64,000 nt of DNA, taken from the NCBI RefSeq assembly GCF_030064675.1, contig NZ_CP116413.1, positions 3,070,001 to 3,134,000 of the forward strand, written 5' to 3'. The translations under genes were made by a program, and so were the position numbers. Positions within the stretch are counted from its first letter, which is position 1, and every line of letters begins with the position of its first letter. Below, in pieces: positions 7,901 through 14,260 of the stretch. Source of the DNA: Crossiella sp. CA-258035. GTDB lineage: Bacteria > Actinomycetota > Actinomycetes > Mycobacteriales > Pseudonocardiaceae. The notes below the pieces were generated by a model, which had not been told where the DNA came from, ran no database searches, and was given only the letters and a program-made list of their open reading frames with translations.

Positions 7901-9452
7901 TTTCGGACAACGTCCCGCAATAGCGTTCGGTGCTGTAGCCCGGCGCCACCGGGCCGTGCCTGACGTTCTCGACACCGCGCAGCTCCCGGATCCGGCTGTT
8001 GAGTTGGGCGCTCGTCGATCGAAGGTCGTGCCGGTGGGCCGAAAGTTCCTTGATCCGCTCAGGCAGCCTGCTCGTCTCTGGCGAGGCGATCGCCTCGGAG
8101 AGCGCGTCCAAGCTCTGCTGCAGTTCCTTGGCTGCGTCTTTGCTGCCACCGGCGAGCAGGACGCACAACTCGCGCAGGGCAGCCGGGATCTTGCCGCGCA
8201 GGACCTTGAGCGCCTGGTCCTTCTGGCTGGTCACCAGCACACGCTGACCGCGGGCGAGCAGTGCCGAGACGAGGTTCGCGATGGTGTGCGTCTTGCCGGT
8301 GCCCGGTGGTCCTTGGACGACCACGCTGGTCTCAGTGCGCAGGAGTTCGATGACCCGTTGTTGCTCGTCGTTGGTGGGCAAGGGGAACAGTGGGTCGGTA
8401 CCGAGCACGTCACCGGAGGCAGCCCCTTGCTGCTGAAGCCACGTGGACCGCTCGGCCGGCTCGGTGTCGACGACGAGCTGGGCGAGTGCCACTTGCACCT
8501 CCGCACCGGGTTGTCGCAGCGCTTCGGCGATGCGCCGGTAGGCCTCGGCGAGCAGTACCCGGCTGCGTGGACGCAGTAGCAGCGCCGGTGACGGGCTCAG
8601 CACCGGTGTGGCTGTCGCGTGTTCAGCAGGCGTCCGGGTGTCCCGCGTCTCCAGCGGCTGGTCGAGGCTGACCGCGAGCCAGTCCCGCACCAGGGCCAGG
8701 GTCTGTGGTGAGTTGAGCGCGGCGGCTCCGGCCAGCACGTCCTGACGCGCCGAGCGGCCCCGGTCAGCTCGGTAGACCTCCTGATCGGCGAAGAGTTCAC
8801 GGCCCTCCAGGCGGCGTTTACCGCCGACCAGGGAAACCGTGACCTCCGCGGTGGCACGGTCCAATGTGGGACGAACCGGTTCTGTCACCAGATGCCGGTA
8901 AATTCGGTCTCCGTCCGGCGCGGCCCAGGCCACCAATCCAACGGCGAGCACGAACTCGAATTCGTCATCCTGCTGCTCCATGGTTTTCGCGGCCTTTTCC
9001 AGCTGCTCGTACAGGGTCCGGCTCGACTGGTCTCGCGCCCAGGCCCGCCAGGTCGATCGCCAGGCGCTGAACGCTCGCACGATGCTGTTCGGTGGCTCGG
9101 TTCGCTGCCCTGGCTCCGCGTCCGCGGGCCCGGTTCCGTGGAGCACCGGTTCCGGACCGGTGTGGCCGCGAGTGCGCGACAGGTCGACCCACTGTGCCAG
9201 CGGTTCAGGTGGTGCTGGTTCGGTGGCGGACCGTGGGGGCCGGACCCACATCAAGACGTCATCGCGCGGGTTGGTCGACCAGCGGACACCGTCCGGCAGT
9301 TCGTCCAGCCAGATGATCGGGTCCGGGGCGTCTTGGTCGGTGGAGAGGATGTCACGCACCGGGTGGCGTTCGGCGGCGTCGGTGACCTCTGCCAGGAAGT
9401 TCATCAAGCTGGTGGTCTTGTTCAGGGCTTCGCGGTCGCGTGGAGCGGCCAT
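4929..9452 (-). CDS. SF1 (UPF1-like) helicase fused to a Vsr/DUF559-type nuclease
   Basis: A 1507-residue protein. After an unassigned N-terminal region, the superfamily 1 helicase core opens with Walker A GPPGTGKT (~residue 380), is split by a ~650-residue charged, largely helical or coiled-coil insertion, and resumes with Walker B VIVDEASQ (~1070), GDDKQ, EHFRCMPEI, and motifs V (NFQGDERDVIF) and VI (NVAASRARDQ, ~1312). Residues ~1370-1490 form an endonuclease domain of the DUF559/Vsr (MTES_1575-like) type with FESLFEQ, SLDLVV, AVECDGHRWH and GWEVVRI. The ATG at 9452 follows GGAAAGG at good spacing. Such helicase-nuclease proteins restrict foreign DNA in several defence islands; together with the downstream HEPN gene this forms a two-gene candidate defence unit. 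Confidence 0.85.
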   Translation of the reverse strand: MAAPRDREALNKTTSLMNFLAEVTDAAERHPVRDILSTDQDAPDPIIWLDELPDGVRWSTNPRDDVLMWVRPPRSATEPAPPEPLAQWVDLSRTRGHTGPEPVLHGTGPADAEPGQRTEPPNSIVRAFSAWRSTWRAWARDQSSRTLYEQLEKAAKTMEQQDDEFEFVLAVGLVAWAAPDGDRIYRHLVTEPVRPTLDRATAEVTVSLVGGKRRLEGRELFADQEVYRADRGRSARQDVLAGAAALNSPQTLALVRDWLAVSLDQPLETRDTRTPAEHATATPVLSPSPALLLRPRSRVLLAEAYRRIAEALRQPGAEVQVALAQLVVDTEPAERSTWLQQQGAASGDVLGTDPLFPLPTNDEQQRVIELLRTETSVVVQGPPGTGKTHTIANLVSALLARGQRVLVTSQKDQALKVLRGKIPAALRELCVLLAGGSKDAAKELQQSLDALSEAIASPETSRLPERIKELSAHRHDLRSTSAQLNSRIRELRGVENVRHGPVAPGYSTERYCGTLSEIVREVKDNAATHRWFPPVDPKQPDHPPLTLPDLVELLRLTRSDGPARRARDGQRIPERAELPAQGGLAELVAAERTAQDTAHTDTSELTQRLAAAGTEVLHGLRQVRQEMNEVLHELGLNRDRTAGPMPDWVARALGDRFAGRHAGLWGHLSQVREEAHRLQERIKARGVTFHVELTAPISTVGIGKARGLLKAGHALRDHLAAGRKLRKVLPKSSVQKEAADFLAAVAVDGRPPTALPELEVALEWLEAEVAATQLVHRWAEAKVPIETDHITDTLSQLDDSGRLLGSVEAAVALRERTAELLRRSGLTMDLSTIEVVTAVLDAAPAALNYVELERARTQVDALLSRVREWAGHPDSCGELGLLVDAIANRDLAAYDSGLHAVDRARTEQDQERRRAQLARVLHAVHPQLLDLLEQTASDQEWDSRIRALPDAWAWSKAEQFVSSQRNADEERQLVSRHDEVEDLLKNVTEELAAAEAMHACVARMTDSHVVALRSYREHMGKIGGGHGSRVREFRNAAKAAMEKAKSAVPAWVVPLPNLLENIAPDRDSFDVVIVDEASQVGLEHLFLLWMAPRVIVVGDDKQCTPGVNRMGKLANVFERMSEHLAELPEEVRFNFSPKSNLYGLLSARSGKDAVVRLREHFRCMPEIINWSSEQFYGAGNRGLVPLRERTARDLEPLQVVHVTGAYPEGKEARLRNPVEAKRIVEQLVTCLADPRYRGKSFGVVVLRSLGHHVKLIEHEINAAITPEEREARNIRVGTAPNFQGDERDVIFLSTVVTEVPQVQAATMWQQTFNVAASRARDQMWLFTSVRPADYRAGDLRASLVNYMLNPPSVYGASPELDSVSERRHCKPFESLFEQRLFRRIRERGYHVVPQFKVGTRSLDLVVVGDGGRLAVECDGHRWHASAQQQVADARRDRELRRMGWEVVRIRESEFEFDAERGLAPLWQRLAQRDIHPKPVPASTGAQPDWTPIELPEDTADAEQGERL

Positions 9453-9657
9453 GACAACCTTTCCCTTGGATGAAGAGCAACGGGAAAGAGTGCCGACAGC
9501 TGAAACCGGACACAAGGACTAATGGTCAGTAATTGTCCGATCGGATGATCGTTGTCTAGTTATGAATGCATTCAATCGGAAATTCATGTGATGAAGTACC
9601 GCGTGCAAGGGAGACCGTAAATCGCGTTGTAGTCACAATGCGCGCCATACTCACGGG
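9453..9657. promoter_or_regulatory. A+T-rich promoter region of the helicase-HEPN unit
   Basis: About 200 bp with markedly lower G+C than its neighbours lies upstream of the helicase start. It contains the 12-bp perfect palindrome TGAATGCATTCA (9563-9574) and a second inverted repeat TTCAT-GTG-ATGAA (9583-9595). No regulator gene is adjacent. The local base composition is consistent with recent acquisition of the unit. Confidence 0.45.
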
Positions 9658-10185
9658 TCAGCGTTCCACCCGAGGTCCACCACTTCGGTAGAAACGGCGG
9701 GCGCGCCGCCACCCGGCCGGGTTGAGCCGCCTGGCCAGCGCGGGCCCGAACCGCCTGGACGCCCCCAGCGCCACCAACAGCGCGCCGACCAGCAGGAACG
9801 TGATCCGCAGCCCCCACTGCGGGCCGCGCGGGGCCATCGGGGCGGTGGACAGCTCGGTGCGGCCCCACAGGCTGGGTTGCCGGCCCCACACCTCGATGTC
9901 GTCGGCCTCGCGCTGGGAGCGGGTGAGGCTCAGGTTGCCGCGCTCGGTGCTGCGGTCGTCCCAGGTGACGGTGACCGCGCAGAGGCCGGTGGCGCAGGGT
10001 TCGGCGAGGGTGGCCCGGCCGTGCAGCGGGGCGGGCTCGGCGCGGAAGGTCAGGGCGCACAGGGTGAGCAGGGTCAGGCCGAGGAGGCCGGCGACGAGCC
10101 GGACGGTGATGATCACCGCGTAGGCCAGGCGGGGGAAGCGGCGGTAGAGCTGCTCGTGATCGGGGTGCGCGCCGGGGTAGGGCAT
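9658..10185 (-). CDS. Two-transmembrane protein of unknown function
   Basis: A 175-residue protein with a transmembrane segment near residues 20-46, a ~75-residue central region containing two Cys (CATGLC) that may form a disulphide outside the membrane, a second transmembrane segment (~125-145) and an Arg-rich C-terminus. I do not recognise a family. It begins 3 bases after the pgl stop, so the two are probably co-transcribed, although no functional link to the pentose phosphate pathway is apparent. Confidence 0.6.
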   Translation of the reverse strand: MPYPGAHPDHEQLYRRFPRLAYAVIITVRLVAGLLGLTLLTLCALTFRAEPAPLHGRATLAEPCATGLCAVTVTWDDRSTERGNLSLTRSQREADDIEVWGRQPSLWGRTELSTAPMAPRGPQWGLRITFLLVGALLVALGASRRFGPALARRLNPAGWRRARRFYRSGGPRVER

Positions 10186-10188
10186 GGG

Positions 10189-10938
10189 TCAGGCGGGGAC
10201 GCGCGCGGCGGCGGTCCGGTCCAGCAGCCACAGGGTGCGTTCGGCGCCGCGGGCGCCCGCAGCCGGGATGTCGACCTCGGACACGCCGGTCAGGGCCTGG
10301 GCCACCGGGTCGGCCTTGGCCTCGCCGGTGGTCATCAGCCAGACCTCGCGGGCGGCGCGGATGGCGGGCAGGGTCAGGCTGACCCTGGTGGGCGGGGGCT
10401 TGGGGCAGTCGCGGACGGCGACCACGGTGCGCTCGGTCTCGTGCACGGCGGGGGAGTCCGGGAAGATCGAGGCGGTGTGGCCCTCCTCGCCGACGCCCAG
10501 CAGGCACACGTCGAAGGCGGGCACGGCGGCACCGGCCTTGGCCAGGACCTCGGCGTAGGCGGCGGCCGCGGCGTCCGGGTCGTCGCCGAAGCGGCCGTCA
10601 CTGGGCTCGACCGCGTGCACGCGGGCCGCCTCGACCGGGATGTGGTCGAGCAGGGCGGCGCGGGCCTGGGTCTCGTTGCGGTCCGGATGGCCGGCCGGCA
10701 AGAACCTTTCGTCTCCCCAGTACATGTCCACCCGGCCCCAGTCCACCGCGTCCCTGGCGGCCAGCTGGCGCACCTGCTCCAGCACCGCGTTGCCGGTGCG
10801 GCCGCCGGTGAGCACCAGCGAGGCCGAGCCGCGCGCCGACTGGGCGTCCACCAGCGCCGTGACCAGGCGCGCGGCGGCCGCGGCGGCGAGCAGTTCCTGG
10901 TTGGCGTGCACCACTACCTGCGGTCGGCTCATGGTCAT
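10189..10938 (-). CDS. pgl: 6-phosphogluconolactonase
   Basis: This 249-residue cytosolic enzyme hydrolyses 6-phosphogluconolactone to 6-phosphogluconate, step two of the oxidative pentose phosphate pathway. Family motifs are clear: LVLTGGRTGNAVLE, DMYWGDERFLP, GVGEEGHTASIFP and the C-terminal LWLLD. In most actinobacteria pgl directly follows opcA in the tkt-tal-zwf-opcA operon. Here it stands ~31 kb from opcA on the opposite strand, while opcA is followed by a terminator, so the gene has been relocated. An ATG at 10932 is an equally good start, with AGGATGG 8 bases upstream. Confidence 0.93.
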   Translation of the reverse strand: MTMSRPQVVVHANQELLAAAAAARLVTALVDAQSARGSASLVLTGGRTGNAVLEQVRQLAARDAVDWGRVDMYWGDERFLPAGHPDRNETQARAALLDHIPVEAARVHAVEPSDGRFGDDPDAAAAAYAEVLAKAGAAVPAFDVCLLGVGEEGHTASIFPDSPAVHETERTVVAVRDCPKPPPTRVSLTLPAIRAAREVWLMTTGEAKADPVAQALTGVSEVDIPAAGARGAERTLWLLDRTAAARVPA

Positions 10939-11074
10939 CCATCCTGCCCTATCGGCCTACGGAGTGAGCCCGTAGGGGACCGGGGTCGCGGATCATCCCC
11001 GGGGTGGCAGACGGGGACCCGGCTGGTGCGCGAGCGTCGGTGCGGTCATCGTCACCACGAGGAAGGGGGACTCG

Positions 11075-12103
11075 ATGCGGTCGACCACCCGAGCGCTGGG
11101 CGTGCTGCTGACCGGCTCGGCGCTGCTGCTGTCCACCGGCACGGCGGGCGCGCGGCCCGGCCCGGAGCATCGCCTGGGCGCCATGCCCTGAGGACAAGAC
11201 CGTCGAGTGCGGTGCGCTGCGGCTGCCGGTCGACTGGGCCGAGCCCGGCGGCGCGAAGTTCGATCTCGCGGTAGCCCGGCGGAAGGCGCTGGACCCGGCG
11301 CGGCGGATCGGCGTGCTGGTGTTCAACCCCGGTGGCCCTGGCGGCTCGGGCGTCAGCTTCGCCCTGCGGGCCGACTCGACGTTCAGCCCGGAGGTGTTGC
11401 GGCGCTTCGACATCGTCGGGTTCGACCCGAGGGGCGTGGCGCGCAGCCATCCGGTGCGCTGCTCGGCGGAGTTGCTCCAGCGCCAGCCCTCGCGGTACCC
11501 GGGGACGCAGGCGGAGTTCGACCGGCTGGTCGCCTTCAACCGGGAGGTCCAGGCCGACTGCCGGGCGCGGACCGGGTCCGGGTGATGGTCCTGGACTCGG
11601 GCATGGACCACAGCCTGGGCGCGACTGCCGTCGCCGCCACCGAGGCCGCCGCGGCCGAGGACTCCTTCCACGAGTGGGTCCGCTGGTGCGAGCGCACCGC
11701 GAGCTGCGCCCTGCACGGCCGGAACCTGCTGCGGGAGTGGGACGACCTGCTGGCGCGGGCCGACCGGGGCGAGGTCAGGGACCCCGCCGACCCCGGCCGG
11801 TCGCTCACCTCGGCCGAGCTGACCGAGCGGGCTTTCATGCACCTGCGCGACCCGGCATGGGCGGAGCTGGCCGACTACGTCAGGGCGGGTGCGCTCGCTC
11901 ACCGACCTGACCCGGATCACCGAGCTGACCCGCCGGATCGCGCCGCGCCTGCGGGGTTCCCTGGCCGGGCAGCTGGCGGTGACCGGCTGCCTCGGCGCGC
12001 CCCCGGCCACCAGCCCGCAGCGCGAGCCCCGGCTGACCACCGCGCCCAGGCTGTTGCTGGCGGGCTGCCCGCCGAGGGCGCGCGCTGCGCCGCGGCCGAG
12101 TGA
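11075..12103 (+). pseudogene. Decayed tripeptidyl aminopeptidase-like S33 alpha/beta hydrolase
   Basis: Pieces of a secreted S33/TAP-like peptidase appear in order but in shifting frames. A signal peptide (MRSTTRALGVLLTGSALLL) runs into a stop at 11189-11191. A frame change gives PCPEDKTVECGALRLPVDW, the oxyanion-region NPGGPGGSG and DIVGFDPRGVARS, ending at a stop at 11583-11585. A third frame resumes at MVLDSGMDHS and runs past LADYVRAG; a fourth carries ITELTRR...TGCLGAPP, the start of the TAP C-terminal domain. The segment that should carry the nucleophile elbow GxSxG between the second and third pieces is deleted, so the gene cannot encode an active enzyme. With several frameshifts and at least one deletion, a sequencing error is an unlikely explanation. 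Confidence 0.85.
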
Positions 12104-12187
12104 GCGGCACCGACCAACGGCCGGTGCCGCCGCGCCCCCGCTGGACCTAGGCAGGAAGCACAGCCTGGACGAGGAGGGGACACCGTC

Positions 12188-13276
12188 ATGCGAGGACGAG
12201 CCACCGTAGTGCTGACCGCGGCCGCGCTGCTGCTGGTCGGGCCGCAGAGCAGCGCCCTGCCCGAACGGACGACCGCGCCGAGCGGGGCTGAGGTCGAGGT
12301 CGCCGAAGCCGAGGGCCGACGGCCCGCTCCGGACGCCCGGAACGTGGTGCTGGCCGTGCACGGCGGCGCCGGCGGCGGCCTGGTGCGCAAGGACACCAAG
12401 CCCGAGGTGGAGAAGGCCTACCGGGACGGCCTGACCGCCGCGCTGCGGGCGGGGCAGAAAGTGTTGCAGGGCAAGGGAAGCAGCGTGGACGCGGTGGAGG
12501 CCGCGGTCAAGGTGCTGGAAGACGACCCGCTGTTCAACGCGGGCAAGGGCGCGGTGTTCACCGAGGACGCCGGGCACGAGCTGGACGCCTCGATCATGCG
12601 CGGCAAGGACCTGGCCGCGGGGGCGGTGGCCGGGGTGCGCAACGTGCGCAACCCGATCTCGGCGGCGCGGCTGGTGATGGACAAGAGCAAGCACGTGCTG
12701 CTCGCCGGTGAGGGCGCGGACGACTTCGCCGCCCGCAACGGCCTGCCCTCGGTCACCCAGGACTACTACTGGACCCAGGCCCGCTGGGACCAGCTGATGA
12801 AGGCCAAGAACCCGGCGACCAGGGACCTGGCCGACCCGCAGGCGCACGGCACGGTCGGCGCGGTCGCGCTGGACCGGTCCCGCGACCTGGCCGCGGCCAC
12901 CTCCACCGGCGGCCTGACCAACAAGATGACCGGTCGTCTCGGGGACTCGCCGGTGATCGGCGCGGGCACCTACGCGCGCAACGACACCGCCGCGGTCAGC
13001 GCGACCGGGGCCGGTGAGGTGTTCATCAGGGGCGCGGCCGCGGGCACCATCTCGAACCTGGTCGAGTTCGGGCGGCGGTCACTGGCCGAGGCCGCCTTCG
13101 ACGTGGTGGTCAAGCGGCTGCCCACGCTCGGCGGCCAGGGCGGGGTGATCGCGCTGAACCGGGCCGGGGAGTTCGACGCGCCGCACAGCACGCCGGGCAT
13201 GCTGCACGGCTACCTGACCGCGGATGGCCGGGTCGTCACGAAGGTGTTCCTGGACGAGACCCCGGCCAACCGCTGA
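12188..13276 (+). CDS. Secreted isoaspartyl peptidase / L-asparaginase (Ntn-hydrolase)
   Basis: A 362-residue asparaginase_2-family enzyme with an N-terminal export signal. Family landmarks are LAVHGGAGG (residues ~57-65), DAVEAAVKVLEDDPLFNAGKG, and the autoprocessing site HGTVGAVALD, where Thr222 would become the N-terminal nucleophile after cleavage, followed by STGGLTNKMTGRLGDSPVIGAGTYA. It should hydrolyse beta-aspartyl peptides or asparagine outside the membrane. The ATG follows GAGGGG. The gene directly follows the decayed S33 peptidase, suggesting a former peptide-scavenging pair, and is convergent with the FKBP gene 7 bp downstream. Confidence 0.9.
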   Translation: MRGRATVVLTAAALLLVGPQSSALPERTTAPSGAEVEVAEAEGRRPAPDARNVVLAVHGGAGGGLVRKDTKPEVEKAYRDGLTAALRAGQKVLQGKGSSVDAVEAAVKVLEDDPLFNAGKGAVFTEDAGHELDASIMRGKDLAAGAVAGVRNVRNPISAARLVMDKSKHVLLAGEGADDFAARNGLPSVTQDYYWTQARWDQLMKAKNPATRDLADPQAHGTVGAVALDRSRDLAAATSTGGLTNKMTGRLGDSPVIGAGTYARNDTAAVSATGAGEVFIRGAAAGTISNLVEFGRRSLAEAAFDVVVKRLPTLGGQGGVIALNRAGEFDAPHSTPGMLHGYLTADGRVVTKVFLDETPANR

Positions 13277-13283
13277 GGTCAGG

Positions 13284-13904
13284 TCAGGAACCGGAGCCCG
13301 GGGTCACCTTGAGCACGTCGATGACGAAGATCAGGGTCTCGTTCGGGCCGATGTCGCTCTGGCCGCGCGCGCCGTAACCCAGGTCCGGCGGCACCACCAG
13401 CACGCGGCGGGCGCCCGCCTTCACCCCGATCAGGCCCTTGTCCCAGCCCGGGATGACCCGGCCCGCGCCGACCTGCACCGGGAACGGCTTGCCCGCGTCG
13501 TAGGAGGACTGCTTGAAGGCGCGGTCGGAGAAGGTGGTCAGGTGGTAGTGCGCCTCGATCGAGTCGCCAGCCTTGACCTCGGGGCCGTTACCTGGAGTGA
13601 TGTCCTTGGACAGCAGCTCGGTCGGCGCGGAGCAGCCGGTGGGCACGGTCACCGTGGGCTTGGCGCCGGGCGCGCCCTCGACCTTGAACGCGTCCAGCGC
13701 GCAGGCCGGGCCGGTGGGCTTCGGCGCGGTGCTGGAGCTCGGGGCCGCGGCGCTGGTGGCCGAGGTCGGCGTCTGGTTGGCCTTGGCCAGCTCTTCCGGC
13801 GAGGCGGGCTCTTCGCTGGGCGTGCAGCCGGCGAGCAGGCCCAGCGCGGTCACCGCGCCGAGGGCGAGCAGCCGGACCCGGGAGGTCGTGTGAGAAGTGG
13901 ACAC
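13284..13904 (-). CDS. FKBP-type peptidyl-prolyl isomerase lipoprotein
   Basis: A 206-residue exported protein. An N-terminal signal with lipobox LLAGC (Cys near residue 27) predicts a lipid anchor on the outer face of the membrane. A Ser/Thr/Pro/Ala linker is followed by one FKBP domain from about residue 95, with DSIEAHYHLTTF, VIPGWDKGLIGVKAGARRVLVVPPDLGYGA and the closing LIFVIDVLKV. It should assist folding of exported proteins. It stands alone, transcribed away from the toxin/immunity locus. Confidence 0.9.
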   Translation of the reverse strand: MSTSHTTSRVRLLALGAVTALGLLAGCTPSEEPASPEELAKANQTPTSATSAAAPSSSTAPKPTGPACALDAFKVEGAPGAKPTVTVPTGCSAPTELLSKDITPGNGPEVKAGDSIEAHYHLTTFSDRAFKQSSYDAGKPFPVQVGAGRVIPGWDKGLIGVKAGARRVLVVPPDLGYGARGQSDIGPNETLIFVIDVLKVTPGSGS

Positions 13905-13918
13905 GGCACGCAGCCTAG

Positions 13919-13954
13919 ACGGCCCCGGCCCGCCGGGTGGCGGTCCGGGGCCGT
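13919..13954 (-). terminator. Hairpin terminator after the toxin-immunity pair
   Basis: A 10-bp perfect stem (ACGGCCCCGG / CCGGGGCCGT) with a 16-base loop lies just past the stop of the immunity-position gene. No T-tract follows, as is usual in actinomycetes. Confidence 0.55.
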
Positions 13955-13961
13955 GCGCTGC

Positions 13962-14234
13962 TCAGATCCACGGCGAGAGCAGCCGGGTGAACTGCTCGTC
14001 GGTCAGGTTGAGCGGTCCTGGCTGGTGGAAGCCCTGCCAGGTCTCGGCCTCCAGCAACACCTTGAGCGGGATGCCGAAGGCCTGCCGGAACGAGCCGATG
14101 AACACCATCGTGGGCAGTTCGCCGAGCCGTTGCCGGAGCAGCGCTACGAGCTCGACCGCGCCCGCCCCCTCGGCCTTCGCCGCGCGCAGCAGCTCAGCCG
14201 CGACCTCGATCCGGTCGGGTTCCCGCGTGGTCAC
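13962..14234 (-). CDS. Small protein in immunity position to the ALF-repeat toxin
   Basis: A 90-residue acidic, cytosolic protein with no signal peptide or membrane segment. The GTG start is preceded by GAGGAG at 8 bases and lies 26 bases after the stop of the large secreted Ala-rich protein, with a terminator after it. Size, location and lack of an export signal fit the immunity protein of a polymorphic toxin. The C-terminal half (GSFRQAFGIPLKVLLEAETW, later LSPWI) looks folded, but I recognise no named immunity family. The role is inferred from context. Confidence 0.5.
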   Translation of the reverse strand: MTTREPDRIEVAAELLRAAKAEGAGAVELVALLRQRLGELPTMVFIGSFRQAFGIPLKVLLEAETWQGFHQPGPLNLTDEQFTRLLSPWI

Positions 14235-14260
14235 GATCGGTCTCCTCACTGGCGCGCCGG

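Noticed and set aside
12104-12187. A further gene between the decayed peptidase and the asparaginase
   Set aside because: Only the trailing frame of the pseudogene runs here, Pro/Arg-rich and without a start; a ribosome site belongs to the asparaginase.
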